Shown here: piece by piece, positions 27,192 to 34,685 of the stretch
Layout: each line of letters begins with the position of its first letter
Position numbering within the stretch: the first letter of the stretch is position 1
Assembly: GCF_032229225.1 (NCBI RefSeq)
Contig: NZ_CP135076.1
Location: 372,001 to 436,000 of the forward strand
Length of the DNA stretch: 64,000 nt
Source: Stakelama saccharophila
GTDB taxonomy: Bacteria; Pseudomonadota; Alphaproteobacteria; Sphingomonadales; Sphingomonadaceae
Direction: 5' to 3'
The notes under the pieces: model-generated
Seen by the model: only the letters and a program-made list of their open reading frames with translations
Database searches by the model: none
What the model was told of the DNA's origin: nothing
Made by a program: the position numbers and the translations under genes

Positions 27192-27953
27192 TCAGTCGAG
27201 CGCGAAGGTGATCGGGACGAGCACCCAGGCCGATATGGTATCCTCGCCCCGGCGCGCCGGCAGGAACCGCCAGTGTGCGACGGTCTTTCGCGCGGCCCGG
27301 TCCAGTAGCGCGAAGCCGCTGCTTTGGTTGATCCGCACCTTGCTCGCCCGGCCATCCGCGCCAACCAGCACGCGCAGCGTCACGACCCCTTCGGCATGGG
27401 CGCGCTTTGCCTGAAAGGGGTAGGGCGGTGACGGATTGTCGAGTTGCGCGGCGTCGAAGCGCGGTGGCGTCACCGCGGGCGGTGCCGGAGGCGCCGGCGG
27501 CGTCTTCATCGCCGTCACGTCGATTGCGGGCGTGGCCGGATCCGACGGCGCTGCCGGAGCCGGTGGCGCGGGGGCGTCGATGCTGTCGATTGGGACGACG
27601 CTTGGCACTTCGACCACCGGGTCGGGCGACACAATGGCATCCCGTGCCGGCGCGACGGCCGGCCTGGGGGCGGGCCGTGCGGGCGATGGCGGCGGCGCGG
27701 GCGGTGCGACATCGAACGTCTTCAGGCTCGGCTCGGGGGCCGGGGTGGATAGCCTGATTCCGGCGCTCAACACGATCGCGCCCAGCCCGAGATGAATGGC
27801 CGCCACCAGCAGAAAGGCCCGCCCGTTGAAGCCGGGCGGGCTGTAGCGGGCGAGCGGCGGACCCGCCGACGGTCTGGCCGGCCCCCCGGAACCTACCACC
27901 TCCGCAGGCCAGTCTTTCGCGAACTCGCGGCCGAGGGAGTCCGAGGCCAGCAT
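27192..27953 (-). CDS. tonB: TonB energy-transducing protein
   Basis: 253 residues: one N-terminal membrane helix (AFLLVAAIHLGLGAIVLSAGI), a Pro/Ala-rich periplasm-spanning stretch of ~110 residues, and a C-terminal TonB domain (EGVVTLRVLVGADGRASKVRI ... LLDRAARKTVAHWRFLPARRG). It transmits the proton-motive force from ExbB/ExbD to TonB receptors. ExbBD are not in the window. It lies just downstream of the siderophore receptor on the same strand with its own Fur-like box, so it is probably dedicated to iron uptake. Confidence 0.9.
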   Translation of the reverse strand: MLASDSLGREFAKDWPAEVVGSGGPARPSAGPPLARYSPPGFNGRAFLLVAAIHLGLGAIVLSAGIRLSTPAPEPSLKTFDVAPPAPPPSPARPAPRPAVAPARDAIVSPDPVVEVPSVVPIDSIDAPAPPAPAAPSDPATPAIDVTAMKTPPAPPAPPAVTPPRFDAAQLDNPSPPYPFQAKRAHAEGVVTLRVLVGADGRASKVRINQSSGFALLDRAARKTVAHWRFLPARRGEDTISAWVLVPITFALD

Positions 27954-27979
27954 GCCGATGCCTTAGCGGTATCCGCTAT

Positions 27980-27994
27980 TGCAAGTCAATCGCA
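27980..27994 (-). promoter_or_regulatory. Fur-like box upstream of tonB
   Basis: On the minus strand TGCGATTGACTTGCA, 27 bases before the tonB start. It shares the TGC...AT-N3..GCA frame with two 15-mers in front of the siderophore receptor, which suggests an alphaproteobacterial Fur-type operator. Confidence 0.5.
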
Positions 27995-28002
27995 TATCAA
28001 CC

Positions 28003-30219
28003 TCAATAACGGACCGTCAGCGTCGCCAATGCCTGTCGGCCCTGAGCCGGTGTGGCATAGTGCGGATAGCGGATCTTGGAGATGTACCGCTCGTCGCCGA
28101 TATTCTTGATATTGGCGCTCAACTCCAGATGCTCGTTGATGACATAACCGGCATGGGCGTCGAATCGCCAATAGCCCGCGGCGCTGATGAGATTTTCGGG
28201 ATCGCCGTACAGTTTCGACCCGTGATAGACGCCGCCGCCGATGTTGAAGGCGGGCGTCACCTGCCAGTCGGCGGTCACGGCCAGATTGTGCTTGCGCGTC
28301 AGCGGCAGACGATTGCCGTCATTGTCGCCGCCGCGCACCTTGGCGTCGAGATAGCTGTAGCCGGCGCTGATCGATACCGGACCTGCCCGGCCGCTGGCGC
28401 CCAGTTCGACGCCGCGGGTGCGCGCCTTGTCGGCGATCGGGGTGGGGCCGTTCACCGGATCGTTGCTGATGATGTTGCTGCGGTCGATCTGGAAGACGGC
28501 CGCGGTGAGCAGCATGGCGCCGTCAAGCAGCTCCGCCTTGCCGCCGGCTTCCCAATTCTCGGTCGTCTGCGGCTCCTGGAGATAGTTGCCGTCGCCGCGC
28601 CGGCCGGGGCCGCTGAGATTGTTCGATCCCTCGCCGACATCGCTGCCTGGCGGATCCTTGGCGTCGGCATAAGACACATAGAGGCTGGTCTCGGGTGTCG
28701 GCTTGACGATGGCTGCGCCCTGCCAGGTGAAGAAGTCGCTCTTGTTCTCGAACGTGTCGAGCTGGCTGCCGGGATCGCCGCTCTGCGTGCTGGCGTCGAA
28801 GGTGGTCCAGCGGACACCGCCGTTCAGCAGCAGTTGCGGCAGGATCGTCACCGTGTCGAAGGCGTAGAGGCCGACCTCGGAGGAATCCGCGCTGTTGATG
28901 CCGCGCCCCCTGGTTATGGCGAAGGGAGACGGGTCGGACGGATCGGGGTCGGCGAGCAGCGTGCAATTGCCGTTACCGGCATCGATATCGGCCCGGGTGC
29001 ACACCGAATCGGGACGCGGATAGGTATAGCCGGGATTGCTGGTTTTCGATGTCGCCAGCTCGAAGCCGGTGGAGATGCTGTGCGACAGGCCGCCGGTGTC
29101 GATCTGTCCGGACAGGTTCAGATTGTTGACCAGCGAGTCGTTGGTCGAGCGACGGCTTTTCACGCTGCGATAGACATAGCCGTTGTCGACATTGCCCTGG
29201 CTGTCGTCGGGATTGGTCGCGACATAGGCGTTCTTCGAATGCGAATAGCGCGCGGTTTCCGACAACAGCCACCCGTTGGCGAAGGCGTGCGAGAACTGGA
29301 AGGTCGCGGCGTCCACCGCCGTCTTCTGGAAATCGCGCGATGTCAGGCCGTAGAAATTGTCGTAATCCACATCGGCCGGGTGCCGCTCCACGCCGAACTC
29401 GCCGGGTGTCAGCGGAATGCCGTAATCGGGCGTGCCGTCGGTCTCATAATGATAATAGGACAGGGTGGCCCGGGTCGCGGTGCCGATGCCCCAGGTGACG
29501 GACGGCGCGATACCCCAGCGATCGTCCTCGATCGCGTCGCGGCCGGCGACGCCGGCATCCTGCGCCATGGCGTTCAGTCGCACCGCCAGCTTGTCCGACA
29601 GGCGCCGGTTCACGTCGACGGTGAAGCGGGCGAGATCGGCCGTGCCGGCGGTTGCCGAGGCGGTGGCGAAATCGTCGACAGTCGGGGCCTTGGTAACGAT
29701 GTTGATGGCCCCGCCGGCGGCACCGCGACCACCGAACGCGCTGCTCGGCCCCTTGAACACCTCGATGCGCTCGACATTGAAGGAATCGCGCAGCTGTGAG
29801 CCCAGGTCGCGGGCGCCGTCAACATAGGTGTCGCCGGTGGAATCGACGCCGCGGATCTGTGGCGCATCGCGGTTGGCGGTGCCGCCCTCGCCGGCGTCGA
29901 AGGTGATGCCCGGCACGGTGCGCAGCGCGTCCTGGAAGGAAAAGGCGGCAGTGTCCTCGAGGATCGCACGCGAGACGGTGTCGATCGTGCGCGGCGTATC
30001 GACCAGCGGCGCGGTCGCTTTGGGCGACTGGACCATGTCGGCGCCGTACTCGTCCTTAGCGGCGGTGTCGCGGACCGTTACGCCCTCCAGCCGCGTCGGC
30101 TGCTCGCCTGCCTGGATATCGGTGCTCTGGGCATGGGCCGGTGCCGCGATCGAGGCGACGAATCCGACGCAACCCAGAGCGAGAAAGCCGGCGCCATGGC
30201 CGGTGGTCGAACGTGTCAT
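28003..30219 (-). CDS. TonB-dependent siderophore receptor, catecholate (Fiu-like) type
   Basis: About 738 residues with a signal peptide (GAGFLALGCVGFVASIAAPAHA), a TonB box/plug start (LEGVTVRDTAAKDEYG), the plug motif TPRTIDTVSRAILEDTAAFSFQDALRTVPGITFDAGEGG, then IRGVDSTGDTYVDGARDLGSQLRDSFNVERIEVFKGPSSAFGGRGAAGGAINIVTK, and a barrel ending in ATLTVRY. The plug closely resembles Fiu, which takes up ferric catechols. Two Cys in the barrel (VCTRADIDAGNGNCTLL) form a likely extracellular-loop disulfide, as in Fiu/FepA. I chose the ATG at 30219. The PiuC-like oxygenase upstream is the usual partner of Fiu. Confidence 0.92.
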   Translation of the reverse strand: MTRSTTGHGAGFLALGCVGFVASIAAPAHAQSTDIQAGEQPTRLEGVTVRDTAAKDEYGADMVQSPKATAPLVDTPRTIDTVSRAILEDTAAFSFQDALRTVPGITFDAGEGGTANRDAPQIRGVDSTGDTYVDGARDLGSQLRDSFNVERIEVFKGPSSAFGGRGAAGGAINIVTKAPTVDDFATASATAGTADLARFTVDVNRRLSDKLAVRLNAMAQDAGVAGRDAIEDDRWGIAPSVTWGIGTATRATLSYYHYETDGTPDYGIPLTPGEFGVERHPADVDYDNFYGLTSRDFQKTAVDAATFQFSHAFANGWLLSETARYSHSKNAYVATNPDDSQGNVDNGYVYRSVKSRRSTNDSLVNNLNLSGQIDTGGLSHSISTGFELATSKTSNPGYTYPRPDSVCTRADIDAGNGNCTLLADPDPSDPSPFAITRGRGINSADSSEVGLYAFDTVTILPQLLLNGGVRWTTFDASTQSGDPGSQLDTFENKSDFFTWQGAAIVKPTPETSLYVSYADAKDPPGSDVGEGSNNLSGPGRRGDGNYLQEPQTTENWEAGGKAELLDGAMLLTAAVFQIDRSNIISNDPVNGPTPIADKARTRGVELGASGRAGPVSISAGYSYLDAKVRGGDNDGNRLPLTRKHNLAVTADWQVTPAFNIGGGVYHGSKLYGDPENLISAAGYWRFDAHAGYVINEHLELSANIKNIGDERYISKIRYPHYATPAQGRQALATLTVRY

Positions 30220-30257
30220 GAGACCCCCTTTTGGTGTTGGATGCTTGCCGTCGCTAT

Positions 30258-30272
30258 TGCGAATTGATTGCA
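30258..30272 (-). promoter_or_regulatory. Fur-like box, proximal to the siderophore receptor
   Basis: tgcgaattgattgca, a near-palindrome (tgc.aat..att.gca) 39 bases before the receptor start. It is the more proximal of two such sites in the 93-base spacer. Confidence 0.55.
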
Positions 30273-30290
30273 ACGAGTCAAGCTCGTTAA

Positions 30291-30305
30291 TGAGAATTAT
30301 TCGCA
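30291..30305 (-). promoter_or_regulatory. Fur-like box, distal to the siderophore receptor
   Basis: tgagaattattcgca, close to the palindrome TGCGAATNATTCGCA used by Fur in many proteobacteria. It lies just beyond the stop of the PiuC-like gene, so the receptor probably has its own iron-controlled promoter in addition to read-through. Confidence 0.6.
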
Positions 30306-30312
30306 GTTATAA

Positions 30313-30996
30313 CTACGCATCGGCCCAGCGGCGCAGGAGGTTATGATACAGGCCGGTGAGTTCGACCACGGTGGCATCATCGCCGCCGCGATCGGCGGTC
30401 AGTGTCTGGATGCTCTTGTCGAGGCGGAAAAGATGTTCGCGCGCCGCGTCCTCGCGCACCATTGACTGGAGCCAGAAAAAGCTCGCAACCCGGCACCCGC
30501 GCGTAACTTCGGTAACGTGATGGAGGCTGGAGGCGGGATAGAGGATCAGGTGGCCGGCCGGCAGCTTCACCCGGTGCTCGCCGAACAGGTCCTCGACCAC
30601 CAGATCGCCGCCGTCATACGCCTCCGGCTCTTCCAGAAAGAGCGTGCAGGACAGGTCGCTGCGGATGCGGAATTCGGTGCCGGCGAGCGAGCGCACGGCG
30701 TTGTCGACATGGGTGCGGAAATGCTGGCCGCCGGCATAGCGGTTGAACAATGGCGGAAAAACCCTGAGCGGCAGCGCGGCCGCGACGAACAGCGGTGCGC
30801 GGTTGAGCGCGGCCATCACCGCATCGCCCGCCCGGCGCGCGGCCTCGCTGCCCTGGGCGAGCTGCTCGTTGCGCTTGGCAAGCCGGGCCTGGTGACCGGA
30901 CGTTTCGTTGCCGTCCACCCACTGGCCCGCGTCGATCACCGCGCGCAGGTTCCGTACTTCCTGCTTCGACAGGACTTCGGGGATTTCCAGCATCAT
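30313..30996 (-). CDS. PiuC/YbiX-like Fe(II)/2OG-dependent dioxygenase
   Basis: 227 residues of the PKHD-type hydroxylase family. The family start [20 protein letters not shown] is followed by the iron ligands HxD in [11 protein letters not shown] and the distal His in [12 protein letters not shown], with the 2OG-binding Arg in [11 protein letters not shown]. In E. coli ybiX lies next to fiu and in Pseudomonas piuC lies next to piuA, as here. The substrate is unknown, and ferric-siderophore handling is the usual guess. It overlaps apbE by ATGA. Confidence 0.9.
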   Translation of the reverse strand: MMLEIPEVLSKQEVRNLRAVIDAGQWVDGNETSGHQARLAKRNEQLAQGSEAARRAGDAVMAALNRAPLFVAAALPLRVFPPLFNRYAGGQHFRTHVDNAVRSLAGTEFRIRSDLSCTLFLEEPEAYDGGDLVVEDLFGEHRVKLPAGHLILYPASSLHHVTEVTRGCRVASFFWLQSMVREDAAREHLFRLDKSIQTLTADRGGDDATVVELTGLYHNLLRRWADA

Positions 30997-31979
30997 GTCA
31001 TGGCGCTCCAGGCCCTGCTTTCACGGATATGGCCGGCGGCGGTCGCGATGCGCGCCGGAATAGCGTGGCGGTCGGCGAAGGCGATGCCGGCATCCGCGCC
31101 AAGTACCATCATGCTCGTGGCCAGGGCATCGGCCTGCATACAGCCCCGGTGGAGGACCGTTGCGCAGCGCGGGCTCTGAACGAGCGGGCTGCCATCGCCC
31201 GGCGAAAGGGTGTGCGACCAGTCGCGTCCCGCCGGTCCGCGCCGCCGCTGCCAGTCACCGGAGCTTGCGACCGACCAGCCGCTCAACGCGATCCGGACAG
31301 GCCTGTCGGGCATGTCGGGAACGGGGTCGACGGCCACCCACCAGGGCTGCCCGTCCGGTTTTGCGCCGGCGCCGCGAAGCTCGCCGCCGATCTCGACCAG
31401 ATGCCGCGCGAATCCCGCCCGCGCGAGTCCGCGCGCGATCAGATCGACCGCAAAGCCCTTGGCGATGCCGGAAAGATCCAGCCGAACCGGTCCGGGTTGA
31501 ATCAGTCGCCGGGCCGCACGGTCGAACGACAGCGATCGCCAGCCTCCGCCGGGAATGCCGTCCGGTCGCGCCTCCGGCGGTGGGCCAGGGCCGAAGCCGA
31601 AAGCATCGCTGGCCGCGCCCAGAGTCGGATCGAATGCGCCGCCGCTCGCCTCCGCAAGCGTCAGGGCGCAGTCCAGCACCTGCGCGAAGGCCGGTGAGAT
31701 CGTCATGGCGGCGCCCGCCGGCAGGCGGTTGAACCGGCTCAGCTCGGACTCCGTTTCCCATTGGCTCATCTGCGCGACGACATCAGCGATCGCTCGGCCT
31801 ATCGCCGCGCGGGCGGGGGCGAGATCATGGCGCTGGCGGGCGACCAGCGCCACCCGCCATTCGGTGCCCATTGCCGTCCCGGCAAGCCGGCGCACAACGC
31901 CACCGGCGACCGGGGCCAGCAGGTCGGGCGCCTCCGGAACGGGGGGAATCAGCACATGGGGTTCGCGGGTGGCGAGCAT
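30993..31979 (-). CDS. apbE: FAD:protein FMN transferase (ApbE family)
   Basis: 328 residues of the ApbE family, which cuts FAD and attaches FMN covalently to Thr/Ser of a D-x-x-S/T-G-A-T/S target. The family start [14 protein letters not shown] is followed by [55 protein letters not shown], and the C-terminal [19 protein letters not shown]. Most ApbE proteins are exported, but no signal peptide or lipobox is visible here: the first 30 residues are Pro-rich and not hydrophobic. It sits between the PiuC-like gene and DUF4198/DUF2271/PepSY genes, and DUF2271 holds a likely target site. Confidence 0.9.
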   Translation of the reverse strand: MLATREPHVLIPPVPEAPDLLAPVAGGVVRRLAGTAMGTEWRVALVARQRHDLAPARAAIGRAIADVVAQMSQWETESELSRFNRLPAGAAMTISPAFAQVLDCALTLAEASGGAFDPTLGAASDAFGFGPGPPPEARPDGIPGGGWRSLSFDRAARRLIQPGPVRLDLSGIAKGFAVDLIARGLARAGFARHLVEIGGELRGAGAKPDGQPWWVAVDPVPDMPDRPVRIALSGWSVASSGDWQRRRGPAGRDWSHTLSPGDGSPLVQSPRCATVLHRGCMQADALATSMMVLGADAGIAFADRHAIPARIATAAGHIRESRAWSAMT

Positions 31980-31988
31980 CGGTCGCGA

Positions 31989-32813
31989 TCAGGCGGGCAT
32001 GAATTCAAGCACTACGGAATAATATAGCCGCCGCGCATCCGCACCCGTGTCACCGGCGCCGCGCTCCGGACGATCCTCGGCCTCGAGGAAATACATGCCC
32101 GGATCGTCGGCGGACAGGGTCACGACCCCGTCGGCGTCGGCCGTAAGCCGCTTGACCCCGGCCTCGTCGCGATACCGCGTGCCGCCCTTGATGAACTGGA
32201 CCTCCAGGCCGCTGGCGGGCTTGCCGTCCTCCAGGAAGCGCAGCTTGGCGGGTTCGCCCGCGATCAGGTCGTTGGGATGGGTGACCGGCACCATCTCGAT
32301 CCCGCGCCCGGTCGGCTGCAATGCGGTGTCGCTGGGCGCGCCGAGCGTGGCAAAGGTCTCGACACGATTGGTCACCGGGACGAGATGCACCTCGCTTGCG
32401 CCGTCGGGAATGGCGGTCTTCGCCTCGGCGGCGGAGCCGTGCCAGCGATGGCGTTCGCCGTTCAGCATATAGCTGCCGAACATACCGTCGCTCGCCAGCG
32501 CGATGCGATAGGTGCCCTGCTTGTCGAGCGGCACGTCGAACACACTGCGATATGCACCCGAGCCCATAATATCCGGCTTGACCGCCTTTCCGTCCGGTCC
32601 TGTGACGGTCAGATCGTCGAGCCCCAGCGCGTGATGTTCGAAATAGAACAGCCCGTTGGCGACTGCGGCATCGACCGAGACGGTTTCGCGATCGCCCGAC
32701 AATATGGTGGCCGAAGGCAGCAGCCAGCGCCGATGCGCGTCCGCCGATGTTGCGAACAAGGCGACTGCCGGCAGGATCAGGGCGGCGTGCGAAACAAGGT
32801 TCTTCAAGGTCAT
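31989..32813 (-). CDS. DUF4198 periplasmic protein
   Basis: 274 residues. The signal peptide (HAALILPAVALFATSADA) has an AxA site that would leave HRRWLLPS as the mature N-terminus. The fold-defining pieces are FEHHALGLDDLTVTGPDGK, GTYRIALASDG, HPNDLIAGEPAKLRFLEDGKPASGLEVQFI and ADGVVTLSADDPGMYFLEAE, which suggests two Ig-like beta domains (NikM-like/DUF4198). Homologues are linked with metal uptake and with ApbE/DUF2271/PepSY clusters. The N-terminal His is a possible metal ligand. I take the ATG at 32813; DUF2271 ends 13 bases before it. Confidence 0.85.
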   Translation of the reverse strand: MTLKNLVSHAALILPAVALFATSADAHRRWLLPSATILSGDRETVSVDAAVANGLFYFEHHALGLDDLTVTGPDGKAVKPDIMGSGAYRSVFDVPLDKQGTYRIALASDGMFGSYMLNGERHRWHGSAAEAKTAIPDGASEVHLVPVTNRVETFATLGAPSDTALQPTGRGIEMVPVTHPNDLIAGEPAKLRFLEDGKPASGLEVQFIKGGTRYRDEAGVKRLTADADGVVTLSADDPGMYFLEAEDRPERGAGDTGADARRLYYSVVLEFMPA

Positions 32814-32826
32814 TTCAGGTCTCCGG

Positions 32827-33339
32827 TTACGGCTTGATCGAAAGCGTGACGGCGCCCAGTTCGCTTTCCCCGCGAACGGTGCCGGCCTTGTTGCCCTTGG
32901 GAGGCCAGGTGAACGGAATGGCGAGTTTCTCGCGCCCGCCGACCTCGCGCGCGGCTTCGACCAACAAGCGGTAGGGCCCGGCCGAAAGTCGGTGCAGCGG
33001 GCCGTGTCCCTCGGTGAAATGCAGTACGTGCTTGCCCGGCGCCCGGGTCGGCCCGGATACGCCGTCGACCGGCAGATCAAGCGCGCGGCCCGAGCGCCGC
33101 CACCAGGTGCGCAGGTCGGAAAGCCATTTCGCGCCGTCCTCGCGGCGATTGCGCAGGTCATACCAGGTGGCGAGATCGGCCACGACCTCGCCCTCGCCAT
33201 TCTCGATCCAGACGGCGACATTGGGCCGGTGATATTCCGCCACGCGAAGCTGCGGGATGGTGATGCTGATCGTCATGTCGCCGGCGATGGCCGGTGTCGC
33301 GATCAGGCTGGTTCCGATTAGCGAGACGGTCAGACGCAT
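32827..33339 (-). CDS. DUF2271 periplasmic protein, likely flavinylated
   Basis: 170 residues with a signal peptide (MRLTVSLIGTSLIATPAIAG). The DUF2271 core is ITIPQLRVAEYHRPNVAVWIEN, VADLATWYDLR, WLSDLRTWWRRSG, then residues 92-98 DGVSGPT and GPYRLLVEAAREVGGRE. DUF2271 proteins typically carry D-x-x-S-G-A-T in this place, the motif recognised by ApbE; here Ala is replaced by Pro but the acceptor Thr98 is kept. With apbE two genes away, the natural reading is a covalent-FMN electron carrier. The Pro substitution leaves this open. Confidence 0.85.
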   Translation of the reverse strand: MRLTVSLIGTSLIATPAIAGDMTISITIPQLRVAEYHRPNVAVWIENGEGEVVADLATWYDLRNRREDGAKWLSDLRTWWRRSGRALDLPVDGVSGPTRAPGKHVLHFTEGHGPLHRLSAGPYRLLVEAAREVGGREKLAIPFTWPPKGNKAGTVRGESELGAVTLSIKP

Positions 33340-33349
33340 CGTGGTTCCT

Positions 33350-34006
33350 TCAGGCGTGGACGAACAGGATGATGAGGAGAATCGGTATGACCAGGCCACC
33401 ACCGACCAGCGGCCAGGTCGCCTTGCGGTGGCGCGCATGAAGCTTGAGCAGCAGAAAGCCGGTCAGGCAGAATATCACGCAGGCGGCGGCGAAGATGTCG
33501 ATGAACCAGCGCCATGCCGGTCCGGTATCGCGGCCCTTGTGAAGGTCGTTCAGCCAGGCGACCCAGCCGCGATCGGTGTGTTCATAGGTGGCCTCGCCGC
33601 TCGTGCGGTTGATCGAAACCCAGCCGTCACCGCCGGGTTGCGGCAGCGGAACATAGACTTCGCGCTTGGACCATTCGGCCGGCCGACCGGCAATCGACGC
33701 CGACAGCGCCGCGCTGCTCCAGTCGGCGATCTCTCCCGGCACCGGCGCGTCATCGGCGCCGCGATCGCCGGCGAGAGTCGCCAGCAGCGACGGCGGCAGT
33801 TGCGCCTCGCGCGTCGTCATCCGCGGCTCGGCGCCGATGGTGGCGGCGTGATTGAGCGTGATCCCGGTCACGGCGAACAGCAACATGCCCACCAGGCAGA
33901 TCGCGCTGCTCATCCAGTGCCAGAGATGGAACTGCTTCGTCCAGAATGGTGAGACACGGCGCCTTCGCCGTTTGACAGGCGCAACAGCCTCCCCCGAGTG
34001 GAGCAT
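33350..34006 (-). CDS. PepSY-associated transmembrane protein
   Basis: 218 residues: a basic N-terminus, a first membrane helix after FWTKQFHLWHWMSSAICLVGMLLFAVTGITLNHA, a ~110-residue periplasmic part, and two C-terminal helices (FIDIFAAACVIFCLTGFLLL and WPLVGGGLVIPILLIILFVHA). His residues in the first helix (FHLWHW, LNH) and at the second (LNDLHKGRD) are placed like heme or quinone ligands in PepSY-TM iron reductases. It heads the minus-strand iron operon, and could pass electrons from the inner membrane to the DUF2271 flavoprotein. That role is inferred. Confidence 0.85.
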   Translation of the reverse strand: MLHSGEAVAPVKRRRRRVSPFWTKQFHLWHWMSSAICLVGMLLFAVTGITLNHAATIGAEPRMTTREAQLPPSLLATLAGDRGADDAPVPGEIADWSSAALSASIAGRPAEWSKREVYVPLPQPGGDGWVSINRTSGEATYEHTDRGWVAWLNDLHKGRDTGPAWRWFIDIFAAACVIFCLTGFLLLKLHARHRKATWPLVGGGLVIPILLIILFVHA

Positions 34007-34079
34007 GTCAGGCGCCGGACGGCTTGGTTTGCCAAGCCGAATCGAAGGAAGGGGAGTGCGACATGCCGGCCAGCACTAA

Positions 34080-34096
34080 TGCAAATGCGAATGACA
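34080..34096 (-). promoter_or_regulatory. Candidate Fur site upstream of the PepSY operon
   Basis: tgcaaatgcgaatgaca, made of AATGC-type hexamers (taatgc aaatgc gaatga), 74 bases before the PepSY start. A TACAAT hexamer on the minus strand lies just upstream of it. It is less symmetric than the boxes at the receptor. Confidence 0.4.
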
Positions 34097-34349
34097 CGCA
34101 ATATTGTACTTGCCCTAATCCAGCGCGATATTGTGCCAGAAATAGCACGTCGGACCAGCCACGCGGTGCCGATAGCTCACCATGGAAGGCCTTGATTGCA
34201 TCTTCCCCGAAGCGTCTCGCCGCCGTCATCAGATGCACGCTCTGGAAGGAGACTTCTGCGAAAGGCGCGCAACGGAAGCCTCTTTCGTCATGCTGAACTT
34301 GTCCACCTGGCTGCAATAGCAAACGCTTAAGCTAAGCGGCTCGGTGGAC

Positions 34350-34363
34350 CCGGCCTCCGCCGG
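34350..34363. repeat. REP-like palindrome, copy A
   Basis: CCGGC-ctcc-GCCGG inside tggacccggcctccgccgg, flanked by agacgag. A second element with the same plan and flanks lies at 55247. Confidence 0.45.
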
Positions 34364-34685
34364 AGAGACGAGAATGGGTTTCGCAGAGGCATCCTGGAAG
34401 GGAATAGGTGGCGACCACTTGTAGTCCGACAGCGTGGTCCCGCGCTTTCTACCGGTCTGCGCTGTGGCGCGTATCGGATATCGTCACCGGTGGGTAATTT
34501 CCCCGCGAGAAGACAAGAACTCAGAAGGCACGCCGGCAAGCCGGGTCAGAAGCGGATCGAGGCGCCGAAAAGCGGACGTGGCCCCAGCTATCGTGATGGC
34601 TTCACTGGGAGCGTTTCCGACAGGCATATATGGCGATGCCATGTTCGCCGCGGGCTGCGCTTCTCATTGCTTCTCGCGATGAGCG

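Larger units (their letters stand above)
34007..34685. other. 679-base spacer with a Fur-like box, hairpins and a REP-like element
   Basis: No gene is recognised. It contains a GGCTTGG-TTTG-CCAAGCC hairpin (34021-34038), a candidate Fur site (34080-34096), a cgctta-agc-taagcg hairpin (34324-34338) and a REP-like stem-loop (34350-34363). Part of 34270-34320 resembles the common intergenic sequence around tcatgctgaacttg. Short open frames on both strands show no family match I recognise. Coding bias is weaker than in neighbouring genes, consistent with a scarred boundary between the iron locus and the accessory secretion locus. Confidence 0.6.

Noticed and set aside
32814..33221. N-terminal extension of the DUF4198 frame
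   Set aside because: It is a shadow of the DUF2271 gene; a proper signal peptide starts at 32813.
34008..34322. 104-codon minus-strand frame whose stop is one base before the PepSY start
   Set aside because: The adjacency looks operon-like, but the frame runs through the candidate Fur box and a common intergenic repeat, has weak GC-codon bias and no family I recognise. I treat it as leader sequence.
34490..34680. Small minus-strand frame of ~52 codons (MASPYMPVGN ... SSRGEITHR)
   Set aside because: It has no recognisable family and no supporting ribosome site, and lies in the spacer with weak coding bias.
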